From contig CAVSZK010000009.1 in the NCBI GenBank assembly GCA_963732415.1, positions 186,001 through 250,000 on the forward strand: 64,000 bases of DNA. Reading direction: 5' to 3'. Below the pieces are notes generated by a model. That model saw only the letters and a list, made by a program, of their open reading frames with translations. It had not been told where the DNA came from and did not search any database. Below are positions 45,072-54,589 of this stretch, piece by piece; the first letter of the stretch is position 1; every line of letters starts with the position of its first letter. Made by a program: the position numbers and the translations under genes. The stretch comes from RPQJ01 sp963732415 (GTDB taxonomy: Bacteria; Pseudomonadota; Gammaproteobacteria; Steroidobacterales; Steroidobacteraceae).

Positions 45072-47157
45072 TCAATGCCGGGCGCCGGCTGACACAGCCG
45101 GATTGAAATCTTCTCGCAGTGGCGCTTGCAGGCCTGCGGCGCCCATCTCGCGCGCATATTCATGTCCCGAGCGATTGGCGGTCACGATCAGGCCCGGTGC
45201 GAGGCAATCACCGATTCGGGTCACCGACTTGATGCCCGCATCAGCCCATTCATCTCGTCGCCGATTCAAATCAACCCAGAGCCTGTCGTTTGGCACTCGC
45301 GAAGTCACCAGGACCAGCGTGCCGCAATCGATAAGCTGCTGCCGCCCGGAGTAGACGCACCCGAGATGCAGTTGGCCGGCATCCATCCCGACGAGTTGGT
45401 GCAGGGGCACGATCCTGACCTCGCGTTCAATCAGGCGTTTTTGAATGCGCGATTGTTCCAGCGTGTGTTGGGTCCAGGGTGCGACGATCGGCGCAGGGGT
45501 TACGAAGATGGTTTCATGCCCCGCGATGGCGGCCAGCTCTGCCAGGACGCTGCCCATGTAGTCGCGGTCATCATCGAAGATCACCACCGGTCCCGCGCTC
45601 GAGATTGCTGCCGCACCCTTCTTCATCAGGTCATCGGGCGTCAGCACGCGGGACGCATCCAGGAAATCCAGCGGCAACCGATGCACCCGACCGACGCCGT
45701 CGCGCCGCCAGCCTGATCCCGTGGCGATTGCGACATGGGGCCGGCCATATTCAAGGATGTCCGCGGCCGTCAGCGCACTGTCCAGGTACATCTGCGCGTT
45801 CGCCATCTGTTGAAGTTGCCACACCCGCCAGTCACGCACCCGGCCCCAGACGGCGAGGCCGGGAAGACTGCATTCTTCGGTCACCCGTCCGCCCCAGTGA
45901 TTGCTGGCCTCGACAAGGGTTACCTCGGCGCCGCGCTGACCCAGTGCGCGCGCGGCCTCCAACCCAGCGGGGCCGCCACCGACGACCAGGCAGGGCTCGG
46001 GAGCCTCGAGTCTCGGGATGATCTCGGGGTGCCAGCCACGCCGCCATTCCTCGCCCATGGTTGGATTCTGGGTGCAGCGGATCGGAGAGTAGGTTTCGTC
46101 GCTTGCCGTGCAGATGTTGCAACCGATGCATTCGCGGATGTCTTCGATCCGCCCCTGCTCGATCTTCTTCGGCAGGAACGGGTCGGCGATCGATGGGCGA
46201 GCCGCGCCGATGAAATCCATGATGCCTTGCCTGATCACCCGGACCATGCTGTCAGGCGACGTGTAGCGCCCGACGCCCACCACCGGTTTCGTGGTAACCG
46301 ACTTGACGAAGCTGGTGTATTTCTCCTGGAAGCCTTCGTCTGAAAACCGGGAGGTCTGGCTGTCGTTCGACCATCTGGACAGGTTGACGTCCCAGAGGTC
46401 GGGCTCCTCGGCCAGGGCTTCGATGATGTCGCGGGCTTCGCCATCGTGCGTCATCCCGGCAGGCCCCATCAACTCGTCCACCGCAAAGCGGACGGCAATT
46501 GCACAGGTCTGCCCAACTGCTTCTTTGGTGTCCGTTATGACCTCGCGGAAAAGCCGCAGAGCGATTCTCCAGCGACCCACCGTATTCATCCGTGCGATGG
46601 TTGTGCCGGGCCAGCAGAAAGTGATGCAGCAGCGTCAATTCATGGCCGGCGTAAACATAGATGATGTCGAAGCCGGCTTCCCTGGCCCTGCGAGCGGCGT
46701 CAACGTGCCAACGCCGAAATTCGGCGATGTCGGATTTGCTCATCGCGCGGGCCTGCACCGGGTCGTCTGAGTCGACCAATGCGCCGGTCGGCGCAATCGG
46801 GAGCTGGCGTGTATAGCGATTGGCCGCGTGCAGCCCGTTATGGGCCAACTGGATCGCGGCCAGGCTGCCGTGTTCGTGAACCGCATCGGCGACCAGGCGA
46901 AGAGCCGGGATGTCGTTGGCATCCCAGATACGGGCTTCATTGGCCGGCGTGAGATCAGAAGAAGGGTGGATCTCGGCCTCTTGTGTAGAGACGACCCCCC
47001 AGCCACCCTCGGCCTTGACGCCGCGCATGCGTGCTTCCGCTTGCGGATAGCGGTACCCGAGCCCCGAGCAATGCGGGACCTGGTAGAACCTGTTCGGAGC
47101 CGTGACCGGCCCGATTCTTACCTTCTCGAACAGGACGTCATATCTTGGGTCGCGCAC
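45072..47157 (-). pseudogene. Trimethylamine/dimethylamine dehydrogenase-like flavoprotein, frameshifted
   Basis: The N-terminal TIM-barrel begins at 47157 (VLFEKVRIGPVTAPNRFYQV) and includes YVYAGHELTLLHHFL and TDEYGGSLENR. At about 46556-46565 one extra base shifts the frame. The rest continues from ALRLFREVITDTKEAVGQ through VRFAVDELMGPAG and the 4Fe-4S motif ECIGCNICTASDETYSPIRC, then GEEWRRGWHPE and an ADP-binding site LVVGGGPAGLEAARALGQ. That sequence of domains, FMN barrel, 4Fe-4S and nucleotide-binding, is typical of trimethylamine dehydrogenase. Removing one base restores about 694 aa. As read it encodes a 301-aa fragment and a separate C-terminal half. The substrate may be a methylamine; the family also includes enoate reductases and demethylases. 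Confidence 0.85.
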
Positions 47158-47235
47158 GTGGACTCCCCGGAAGCCGCTGGAAGCTCAGGGTCACGGTGCC
47201 ACAGTCAGCGCCCGTCGCCCACGGAATTCGCGGCG

Positions 47236-47418
47236 ATGAAGAAGATCGTGGACAGCGGTTCATCATTCATCGCGACCTCGAGTCCAGGCGAGAGGTATCT
47301 CTCCGAGCTGCTGCTGGCCGATGCCGGCAATCCGGAGCGAGGCGCCTGGTACATCGGGACCGACCTGTCGAAGGGACGCGCCATGGCGTTCGCGGAAGAA
47401 AAGGACACGGACAAGTAG
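47236..47418 (+). CDS. Small hypothetical protein (uncertain)
   Basis: This 60-aa frame begins at an ATG (MKKIVDSGSSFIATSSPGER) and ends EEKDTDK. It is acidic at the end, has no clear domain and has no strong ribosome site. It occupies the 361-base gap between the frameshifted dehydrogenase and the ABC transporter genes. It could be a chance frame. The rest of this gap shows no other feature. Confidence 0.3.
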   Translation: MKKIVDSGSSFIATSSPGERYLSELLLADAGNPERGAWYIGTDLSKGRAMAFAEEKDTDK

Positions 47419-47518
47419 CTGTTTGCGCGAGTGCCCGAGACCCGGGCACGCCGATTTGCCATACGCGGTATCCGTAGCACTGCGACTGTAGGGCGCCGCG
47501 CGGCAGGGACATAATGCT

Positions 47519-48235
47519 GTGGTGGCCGAGTCCTCCCCCACTCTCCGCGCCCGTGGGTTGACCAAGGTCTATCGCACCGGCGATTTGGAGGTGCATGCCC
47601 TGCGCGGTCTGGACCTCGAACTCCAGACCGGAGAACTCGTGGTGCTGCTCGGGCCGTCCGGCAGCGGCAAGTCCACGTTGCTCAACATTCTCGGCGGCCT
47701 CGACACGGCGACCGGCGGAGAGGCGTGGTTCCTCGACCACGAACTGTCCAGCCTGGATGAGGAAGGCCTCACGCAATACCGGCGCGAGCACGTCGGCTTC
47801 GTATTCCAGTTCTACAACCTGATACCGAGCCTGACTGCGGTCGAGAACGTCGCGCTGGTCACGGAGATCGCCCGGAATCCAATGCCGCCCGAGGAGGCGC
47901 TCCGGCTCGTCGGCCTGGGCGAGCGGCTCCACCACTTCCCCGCCCAGTTGTCCGGCGGCGAGCAACAGCGCGTCGCCATCGCGCGCGCGATCGCCAAGCG
48001 CCCCGACATCCTGCTCTGCGACGAACCCACGGGCGCGCTCGACAGCCAGACCGGCGTGCTGGTGCTCGAAGCGATCGAGCGCATCCATGGTGAGCTCGGC
48101 ACCTCGACGGTGCTCATCACTCACAACGCAGTCATTGCCGACATGGCCGATCGCGTGCTCGTGATGGGCGACGGCACGATTCACGACGAACGGCGCAACG
48201 AGCGGCGACGCCCGGCGCGGGAACTTTCATGGTGA
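47519..48235 (+). CDS. ABC transporter ATP-binding protein (MacB/LolD type)
   Basis: The 238-aa ATPase has Walker A LLGPSGSGKSTLLNILGG, a signature LSGGEQQRVAIARAI, Walker B LLCDEPTGALDS and an H-loop VLITHN. It is of the MacB/LolD class that powers mechanotransmission-type complexes. The start is a GTG at 47519. It overlaps the downstream permease by 7 bases, showing tight coupling. The following HlyD-type adaptor completes a tripartite export or lipoprotein-handling system; no outer-membrane factor gene is adjacent. Confidence 0.93.
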   Translation: MVAESSPTLRARGLTKVYRTGDLEVHALRGLDLELQTGELVVLLGPSGSGKSTLLNILGGLDTATGGEAWFLDHELSSLDEEGLTQYRREHVGFVFQFYNLIPSLTAVENVALVTEIARNPMPPEEALRLVGLGERLHHFPAQLSGGEQQRVAIARAIAKRPDILLCDEPTGALDSQTGVLVLEAIERIHGELGTSTVLITHNAVIADMADRVLVMGDGTIHDERRNERRRPARELSW

Positions 48236-50598
48236 TGTCCCCGCTGCACCGGAAGCTGCTCCGTGACCTGTGGCGGATGCGAGGCCAGGTGCTGGCGATC
48301 GCGCTTGTCATGGCCTCCGGCGTCGGCGTGCTCGTGATGGCCCTCACCACGGTCGAGTCCCTGCAGGAGACCGCGGTCGCGTATTACGAACGCTACAGCT
48401 TTGGCCAGGTGTTCGCGCACGTCGAGCGGGCGCCCGAGCACCTTCGCGACCGGCTGCGTGAGATCCCGGGCGTGCAGGCCGTCGAGACCCGGGTCGTGCA
48501 CACCGCCGTGCTCGACATCGACGGCTTCGAGGAACCTGTGATCGGCCAGCTCGTCTCGGTGCCCGAGCGTCACGAATCCCGGCTGAACCGCCTCGCAATG
48601 CGGCAAGGCCGCTTCCCGCGCCTCGGTGCGCCCGACGAGGCGGTGCTCTCTGAGCCGTTTGCGCAGGCTCACGGGCTCGACGTCGGCGACAAGCTCCGCG
48701 CGATCGTCAACGGCCACTGGCGCGTACTGACCGTCGTGGGGATCGCCCTCTCGCCCGAGTACGTGTATGCGATCGGTCCGGGTGCGCTGATGCCCGACGA
48801 CAAGCGCTTCGGGGTGCTGTGGCTGGGGCACGAGGCGCTGCAGGCGGCCTTCAACCTCGACGGCGCCTTCAACGACGTGAGCCTTGCCCTGCTGAGAGGG
48901 ACTGACCCGGCGGCGGTGGTCGAGCGCGTCGACGACATGCTGGCGCGCTATGGGGGCGTCGGCGCCTACGCACGCGCGGACCAGATCTCGAACTGGTTCC
49001 TGATGAACGAGATCATCCAGCTCAGGACGCTCTCCAACATACTTCCCACCATCTTCCTGGCCGTCTCGGCGTTCCTCACCCACATGGTGCTCGCCCGGCT
49101 GATCGCCGTGGAGCGCAGCGAGATTGGCCTCCTCAAGGCCTTCGGTTACCGCAACCGGGACGTTGGCCTGCACTACGTGCAGTTCGTGCTCGGCATCGGC
49201 ATCGTCGGAGTGATCCTCGGGTGGTTCGTCGGCTACTGGCTCGGGCTCTACAACACCCGCATGTACGCGGAGTTCTACCGCTTTCCCTTCCTGCTGTTCC
49301 GCCCGAGTGCGCGGCCATTCGTCATCGCCGCCGTGGTCAGTCTCGGCTCGGCCCTGGTCGGCGCACTGGGCGCGGTGCGGAAAGCGACTGCGCTGCCGCC
49401 TGCCGAGGCGATGCGCCCGCCGTCACCGCCCCCCTTCCACCGCACGCGCCTCGGCCAGCTCGGCCTCGTGCAACGACTCGACCAGCCGACCCGAATCCTG
49501 CTGCGGCAGATCGCCCGCTGGCCGGGACGCTCGTTCCTGACGGCCGCGGGCATCGCGATGGCAGTGGCCGTCCTCGTGACCTCCATGCAGTGGCTGGACG
49601 CGATCAATCACATGGCCGACGTCTATTTCCTCGAGGCCCAGGGACAGGACCTCACGGTCGGGTTCAGCGAGCCCCGCTCGAGCGAGGTGACGCGCGATCT
49701 CGCCCGCCTGCCGGGGGTGCTCACGACGGAGCCGATGCGCGTGGTGGCCGCCAAGATGCGCTCAGGCTCGCGCGAAGAGCGCGAGGCGGTGCAGGGGCTG
49801 CCTGCGAACCAGCTGCTGTATCGCGTATATGACGCCAAGGGCCACGTCCTCTCGCTGCCGCCGGAAGGGCTCGTCATCTCGACCATGCTCGCCAAGATGC
49901 TGCAGGTGCGGGTCGGCGACCGCATCACCGTGGAAGTTCTCGAAGGCCGCCGCCCCGTGTTCGAGGTCCCCGTCGTCGCGACCTTCGAGACCTACATCGG
50001 ATCGCCGGCCTACATGGAAATCGGCGCGCTGAATCGACTGATGCGGGAGCGGTCGAGCGTGTCTGCCGTGCACCTGAGGATCGACCAGAACGATCGCGCG
50101 GCGCTGTTCCAGGCGCTGAAGACCCTGCCCCGCGTGGCCTCGGTGACCGTCAAGGAAGCGGCCGTCGAGACCTTCCACGACACGATGGCACGCACCATCA
50201 CGATCTTCGTCTCGTTCTTCATCGTGTTCTCCTGCGCGCTCGCGTTTGGCGTCACGTACAACGCGGCCCGCATCTCGCTGTCCGAGCGCGGCCGAGAACT
50301 CGCGACGCTGCGCGTGCTTGGTTTCACGCGCGCCGAGATCTCCTACATCCTGCTGGGCGAAGTCGCGCTGCTGACCTTCGTCGCGCTGCCGCTCGGATGT
50401 GCGTTCGGCTACGCGCTCGCGCGGCTCATCGCCAGCGCGTTCGAGACGGAACTGTACCGCGTGCCGCTCGTGATCCTGCCCTCGACCTACGGCTGGGCAA
50501 TCGTGATCGGGCTGCTGGCAACCGCCATTTCGGTCCTGCTCGTGCGACGGCGGGTGGATCGGCTCGACCTGATCGCAGTGTTGAAGACCCGGGAGTGA
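48229..50598 (+). CDS. FtsX/MacB-type ABC transporter permease
   Basis: The 789-aa permease has a duplicated layout with about eight membrane helices. The first is VLAIALVMASGVGVLVMALT, a group lies near residues 265-395 (including FVLGIGIVGVILGWFVGYWL), another begins FLTAAGIAMAVAVLV near 440, and the last group runs from FVSFFIVFSCALAFGVTY. Large periplasmic loops lie between helices. The length fits the FtsX/DevC-like permeases with two FtsX domains. It starts within the ATPase gene (7-base overlap) and is followed 4 bases later by the HlyD adaptor. Cargo is unknown. Confidence 0.92.
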   Translation: MVMSPLHRKLLRDLWRMRGQVLAIALVMASGVGVLVMALTTVESLQETAVAYYERYSFGQVFAHVERAPEHLRDRLREIPGVQAVETRVVHTAVLDIDGFEEPVIGQLVSVPERHESRLNRLAMRQGRFPRLGAPDEAVLSEPFAQAHGLDVGDKLRAIVNGHWRVLTVVGIALSPEYVYAIGPGALMPDDKRFGVLWLGHEALQAAFNLDGAFNDVSLALLRGTDPAAVVERVDDMLARYGGVGAYARADQISNWFLMNEIIQLRTLSNILPTIFLAVSAFLTHMVLARLIAVERSEIGLLKAFGYRNRDVGLHYVQFVLGIGIVGVILGWFVGYWLGLYNTRMYAEFYRFPFLLFRPSARPFVIAAVVSLGSALVGALGAVRKATALPPAEAMRPPSPPPFHRTRLGQLGLVQRLDQPTRILLRQIARWPGRSFLTAAGIAMAVAVLVTSMQWLDAINHMADVYFLEAQGQDLTVGFSEPRSSEVTRDLARLPGVLTTEPMRVVAAKMRSGSREEREAVQGLPANQLLYRVYDAKGHVLSLPPEGLVISTMLAKMLQVRVGDRITVEVLEGRRPVFEVPVVATFETYIGSPAYMEIGALNRLMRERSSVSAVHLRIDQNDRAALFQALKTLPRVASVTVKEAAVETFHDTMARTITIFVSFFIVFSCALAFGVTYNAARISLSERGRELATLRVLGFTRAEISYILLGEVALLTFVALPLGCAFGYALARLIASAFETELYRVPLVILPSTYGWAIVIGLLATAISVLLVRRRVDRLDLIAVLKTRE

Positions 50599-50602
50599 AG
50601 CG

Positions 50603-51808
50603 ATGACCGCTGCTACGAAACGTCTGCTGTTCTGGGTGCCGCTCGCGATCGCGCTGGCCGTGGCGCTGCTGTGGGTCTTCCGGCCCGCGGCCGTGGCCGT
50701 CGATCTCGGCGAGGTGGAACGCGGCCCGCTGACCGTCAGCATCTCCGACGAGGGCGAAACGCGGGTCCGCGACATGTACGTCGTGTCGGCGCCCGTCCCC
50801 GGCCACCTGCGGCGCATCGAGCTCGAAGCAGGCGACCCGGTGGTCGCAGACAAGACCGTGATCGCACAGATCGAGCCCAGCGACCCGGCGTTCCTGGACG
50901 TGCGCAGCGCCGCGGAGGCTCGCGCTACTGTCGATGCCGCGGCCGCGGCACGGAGCCATGCCGAAGCACAGGTCCGTCGCGCCGAGGCAGACCTGGAGTT
51001 CGCCGAGTCGGAACTCGCGCGCATGCGCGCGCTGGCCCGGAGTCACACCGTCTCGGAGAACGATCTCGACTCCGCGGTGCGGCGGGCGAAAACCGCTGAC
51101 GCAGCCGTCGCCGAAGCCCGCGCCGAACTGAAGGTCCGGCAATCGGAATACCAGGTCGCCCGCGCGCGGCTGATGACACCCGCGTCACGGCGAGGCGTGA
51201 CCGATTGCGATTGTGTCTCGGTCTACTCGCCGGTCAGCGGCGAGGTGCTGCGGGTCCTGGACGAGAGCGAACGTGTCGTGCAGTCCGGCGAGCCGCTCGT
51301 CGAGGTCGGCGACCCGGCCCGGCTGGAAGTCGTGGTGGACCTCCTCTCCGAAGATGCCGTCAGGGTACAGGCCGGCCAGCGCGCGATCATCGAGGCGTGG
51401 GGCGGACCGAAACCGCTCGAGGGCGTCGTCCGTCGAGTCGAACCTTTCGGATTCACGAAGGTGTCTGCGCTCGGCATCGATGAACAGCGCGTCAACGTGG
51501 TGATCGACATCACGGAACCTCGCCGGCATTGGGAGCGGCTCGGCCATGGCTATCGGGTGGAGCCGCGAATCGTACTGTGGGAATCGCGCGACGTGCTCAA
51601 GGTGCCGCTCGCGGCGCTTTTCCGGCAAGACCAGCAATGGGCCGTATTCGTCGCGCAGGACCGGCGTGCGGTGCTGCGCCCGGTCGAGATCGGGCACGAG
51701 AACGGCCTCGAGGCCGAAGTTGTCTCGGGGCTCGAGGCAGGCGAGCGGGTAGTGCTGCGTCCGGGCGATCGCGTGTCGCCGGGCGTACGCCTGCAGGAGC
51801 GTGGCTAG
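50603..51808 (+). CDS. HlyD/MacA-family periplasmic adaptor
   Basis: The 401-aa protein has an N-terminal membrane anchor (FWVPLAIALAVALLWVFRPA), a lipoyl-like half (VVSAPVPGHLRRIELEAGDP), a coiled-coil hairpin around residues 105-190 (EARATVDAAAAARSHAEAQV and on), the second lipoyl half (VYSPVSGEVLRVLDESERVV), and C-terminal beta domains. It links the inner-membrane permease to an outer-membrane channel. A GAAGCG-like site precedes the ATG. Its place after the permease implies a MacAB-like complex. Confidence 0.92.
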   Translation: MTAATKRLLFWVPLAIALAVALLWVFRPAAVAVDLGEVERGPLTVSISDEGETRVRDMYVVSAPVPGHLRRIELEAGDPVVADKTVIAQIEPSDPAFLDVRSAAEARATVDAAAAARSHAEAQVRRAEADLEFAESELARMRALARSHTVSENDLDSAVRRAKTADAAVAEARAELKVRQSEYQVARARLMTPASRRGVTDCDCVSVYSPVSGEVLRVLDESERVVQSGEPLVEVGDPARLEVVVDLLSEDAVRVQAGQRAIIEAWGGPKPLEGVVRRVEPFGFTKVSALGIDEQRVNVVIDITEPRRHWERLGHGYRVEPRIVLWESRDVLKVPLAALFRQDQQWAVFVAQDRRAVLRPVEIGHENGLEAEVVSGLEAGERVVLRPGDRVSPGVRLQERG

Positions 51809-51874
51809 GCGGCTGCCCAGCCGGGCCACCGGAAGTCCGATGGTCAGCCGATCCCTGGGCAAAACCGCGCCCGA

Positions 51875-53050
51875 TCAGGGGACCGGATCCTTCGCACGTT
51901 CGATCGCGTCCGGGTGCATGCGCTTCGCCAATTCCTCGAGAACCATCGTGCGGGCGCGGATCGCCTCTGGGTCGTCTTCAGATTCGAGGGATTGGTGCAT
52001 CCAGCGGTATGCCTGCACATCGTCCTGTGGCACTCCATCGCCATCCCTGGACCGGCGTCCAAGTTCGAAAAGTGCATTCCGTCGCTCAGGCTCGCCCAGG
52101 GCACCTGCGGCCTTGCTTTTCATCGCGAGCAGGGAGCCTTGATAGCCGGCGTTGTCGACGAGATACGATTTTTCGCAGGCCAATGTGGCAAGTTGATACG
52201 CGCGCGCCGGATCTCTGGGCAGTCCTCCCTGGCCCTTCAGGTACATCAGCGCGAGATTATTCATCGCCAGCGGATCTCCTCCGGCTGCGCCCGCCGCATA
52301 CCATCGTTCAGCTTCCGCTTCATTGCGCTGGATGCCGCTCCCGTTCTGCAGGAGCCACGCGAGATCGTATGCCGCACTGGGGTTGCCGTGTTCTGCCGCC
52401 TTTCGATACCACTCCAGGGCGGTTGCATTGCTCTTCTTCACGCCTCGCCCAAACTGGTACGCGCCTCCGAGGTTGTACTCGGCCCAATTATCACCCTGCG
52501 CAGCGGAGCGCCGAAACCACTCGAGCGCCATCGTCATGTCCGGCCGCGTGCCCTCACCGGCCTGGTACAACATCGCCAGCGCGTATTCGCCGCGCGGGTT
52601 TCCCTGCTCCGCCGAGCTCTTGATCCACTTGAACGCCTCGGCTTCGTCCAGGCCGACACCCAGGCCATTGTTGTAGGCGCTGCCCAGCATCATCTGCCCA
52701 AGCGGATCGCCGGCCTCGGCGAGTCGTCGCCACCGGGCGACCACCGGTGTCGCATCCGCTTTACTGGCATCACGCGCAAATTGTCGCTGCCAGTACCGCG
52801 CGAGATTGTAGTCCGGTGGCACCCCCCATCCGGCGTAATAGATGCCCACGAGCATCAACTGCGCGACGCCGTCACCACGCTGGGCGAGCGGACGCAAGAG
52901 TTCATGCGCCTGTGAGTACTGGCGATTGTCGAACGCCTGAAGAGCGTCGTCCAAATCCGAAGCCGTCGCGCCGCCAATACCAATGCTCACGCAGATTGCC
53001 GCACCCACGATGAGCCACGCGCGCAACGTTGCATTGTTCCTTTTTCGCAT
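51875..53050 (-). CDS. Sel1-repeat (TPR-like) periplasmic protein
   Basis: The 391-aa protein has a signal peptide (AWLIVGAAICVSIGIGGATA) and at least six Sel1-type repeats. Examples are GQMMLGSAYNNGLGVGLDEA, GEYALAMLYQAGEGTRPDMT, AEYNLGGAYQFGRGVKKSNA and AAYDLAWLLQNGSGIQRNEA. Sel1 repeats mediate protein-protein contacts. The start at 53050 has AGGAGG about 9 bases upstream. It converges with the HlyD gene. Specific partner unknown. Confidence 0.88.
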   Translation of the reverse strand: MRKRNNATLRAWLIVGAAICVSIGIGGATASDLDDALQAFDNRQYSQAHELLRPLAQRGDGVAQLMLVGIYYAGWGVPPDYNLARYWQRQFARDASKADATPVVARWRRLAEAGDPLGQMMLGSAYNNGLGVGLDEAEAFKWIKSSAEQGNPRGEYALAMLYQAGEGTRPDMTMALEWFRRSAAQGDNWAEYNLGGAYQFGRGVKKSNATALEWYRKAAEHGNPSAAYDLAWLLQNGSGIQRNEAEAERWYAAGAAGGDPLAMNNLALMYLKGQGGLPRDPARAYQLATLACEKSYLVDNAGYQGSLLAMKSKAAGALGEPERRNALFELGRRSRDGDGVPQDDVQAYRWMHQSLESEDDPEAIRARTMVLEELAKRMHPDAIERAKDPVP

Positions 53051-53100
53051 TGGGTCAGCCTCCTGTTGCCGATCTTCTGGCGTCACTCCGCTTTTCGCAG

Positions 53101-53244
53101 TCATTCAGACAAACGCGCCGGCTGGCTCGCCTTGTCGAAACTCATTCCCCTCGCGCCCTGCACGAACAGGCAATCGGCCTGCTTGACCGGCCGGGGCAGC
53201 CGCATGACGCGCGACCTGGTGCACATCGTGTAGACGTGAGCCAT
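53101..53244 (-). CDS. Very small hypothetical protein (uncertain)
   Basis: A 47-aa frame beginning MAHVYTMCTRSRVMRLPRPV is preceded by a good ribosome site (GGAGG, 6 bases from the ATG). It lies just downstream of the ZIP remnant on the same strand. No family is recognised, and the composition is Arg-rich. It could be chance or a leftover. Confidence 0.3.
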   Translation of the reverse strand: MAHVYTMCTRSRVMRLPRPVKQADCLFVQGARGMSFDKASQPARLSE

Positions 53245-53292
53245 CCCAGCCTCCGTCTGCCTTGCACCCCCGCCTCCACGCACCATCCCGCC

Positions 53293-53677
53293 TCACTCCA
53301 CCATCCCGAGCAGCAGGAAGATCAGGAAACCCAGGAAGAACATGGTCGTCGTGACCGCTGTGTCCGCGGATTCGTGCGCCTCGATCAGCAACTCCTCCGT
53401 CACGAGAAACAGCAGCGCCGCGCAGCCGAATGACAGCAGCCCGGCCAGCGTATGCACCGATGCGTCGACGAGCAGCGTCTCGCCGATCAAGGCGCCGACG
53501 ATGATCAGGCATGCTATGCCGGTGGGTGCAATCACGCGCAGCATCGGCCGCGAAGTGCTGGATGCTGCTGCGGACGACACGACCGGGCGGCCGCACCGTC
53601 GCAATCGACGCCCCGAGCGCTGCGGCCCCGACCGGGATGGCCGAGATCGCCAGGGCTTGCACGAGACCGACTGGCAT
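53293..53677 (-). pseudogene. ZIP-family metal transporter, internally deleted
   Basis: From 53677 the frame reads as the first membrane segment of a ZIP transporter (GLVQALAISAIPVGAAALGA, then SSIQHFAA, the normal end of helix 1 and start of helix 2). At about 53545 it jumps frame directly to the last two helices (RVIAPTGIACLIIVGALIGE; GLLSFGCAALLFLVTEELLI; FFLGFLIFLLLGMVE). About half of a normal protein of roughly 240 aa, including the metal-binding centre, is missing. The two parts abut at gcggcc|gatgctgcg. An internal deletion left a non-functional remnant. The ZIP call is by fold pattern and is moderately sure. Confidence 0.72.
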
Positions 53678-53695
53678 CGAATCGCCCGGTCCCGC

Positions 53696-54079
53696 CTACC
53701 TCGCCTGCTCGATCATGCTGATCGTGGCCGTCTCCACCTCCTCGGCCACCGCGCGAAGTCCCGGTGCCTCCGAGAGGCCCGCGAGCAGCGCGGTCGGTTT
53801 CGCCATGCCGATCCAGGTCTGGCCGCCGTCCTCGTAGACCGAGATCCGGCACGGCAGCGCGATGTTCATGCCCATGTCGGCGCTGAGTACGCGTGCCGCC
53901 TGGTGCGGATTACAAACCTCGAGGATCCGGCACTCGTGCGGGAGATCGACCCCTTTTGCGGCCAGTGTCTTCTGGAGATCGTACTGGTGCAGCACCCCGA
54001 ACCCATTCGCCTTGACGGCCGCTTCGAGATCCGCCGTCGCCTGCTCGACGGTTTTCTGGCTTTTCACGAGGTAACGCAT
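53696..54079 (-). CDS. DUF302 domain protein
   Basis: This 127-aa protein matches DUF302: VKSQKTVEQATADLEAAVKA, GFGVLHQYDLQKTLAAKG, a CRILEVCNPHQAARVL segment with two cysteines, and LPCRISVYEDGGQTWIGMAK. DUF302 proteins are small alpha/beta proteins, often near metal or redox genes, with unknown function. The start at 54079 has GGAGG about 8 bases upstream. It lies upstream of the ZIP remnant, 18 bases away, and the two may once have been co-transcribed. Confidence 0.85.
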   Translation of the reverse strand: MRYLVKSQKTVEQATADLEAAVKANGFGVLHQYDLQKTLAAKGVDLPHECRILEVCNPHQAARVLSADMGMNIALPCRISVYEDGGQTWIGMAKPTALLAGLSEAPGLRAVAEEVETATISMIEQAR

Positions 54080-54289
54080 GGCACACGTCCTCCACGCTCG
54101 TTGGCACGAACAGACGCTGCCCACGGTGGCTCTCTGCTGGTGCTTAGGCAATCCGGGGAACTACGCGCCAGAAGACTTTTCTGCCAGGCGGATCCTGGGA
54201 CGGCGCAGCCGCCGAGCGCACAGGCGAGCGCCGCCGGCAACGGGAATGCCCGCCCACCGCGGAACCACGGTGCGCCGAATGAACCGTCG

Positions 54290-54589
54290 CTAATCGACCC
54301 GAGGCGACGCCGTGGCTGCGCTCACCTCCGCCTCCGCGGCCAACCAATCCTCCAATTCGCAGCCGGGCACGAACCCACGGCGCTCCGCACGGAAATAGGC
54401 CGCCACGCGCACCCTCTTCTCCCGATCGTCACCCGGTAACGGTCGCGTCGCCGGTGGCGGGACCGCGACGGTCTCCTTACGGACGGCGGCCTTGCCCTTC
54501 GCGGGCGCCGGCCTGGCTGCGGGCTTGCCGGTGGGCTTGGCCACGGCCGGAGTGCGCGCTCCGCGTACGGTCTTGCGAGTCTCCTTCAT
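54290..54589 (-). CDS. DUF2934 domain protein with Lys/Pro/Ala-rich N-terminus
   Basis: The 99-aa protein has a basic, low-complexity first half (KPTGKPAARPAPAKGKAAVR) and a DUF2934 motif near the C-terminus (VRVAAYFRAERRGFVPGCEL, then EDWLAAEAEV). DUF2934 is a short helical domain common in Proteobacteria, of unknown role. AGGAG lies about 7 bases before the ATG at 54589. It overlaps the 3' end of the wax-ester synthase gene by 113 bases in another frame on the same strand. Confidence 0.72.
   Translation of the reverse strand: MKETRKTVRGARTPAVAKPTGKPAARPAPAKGKAAVRKETVAVPPPATRPLPGDDREKRVRVAAYFRAERRGFVPGCELEDWLAAEAEVSAATASPRVD

Noticed and set aside
47236..47418. Treating the 60-aa frame as a firm gene
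   Set aside because: No homology recognised and no clear translation signal. It is kept only at low confidence.
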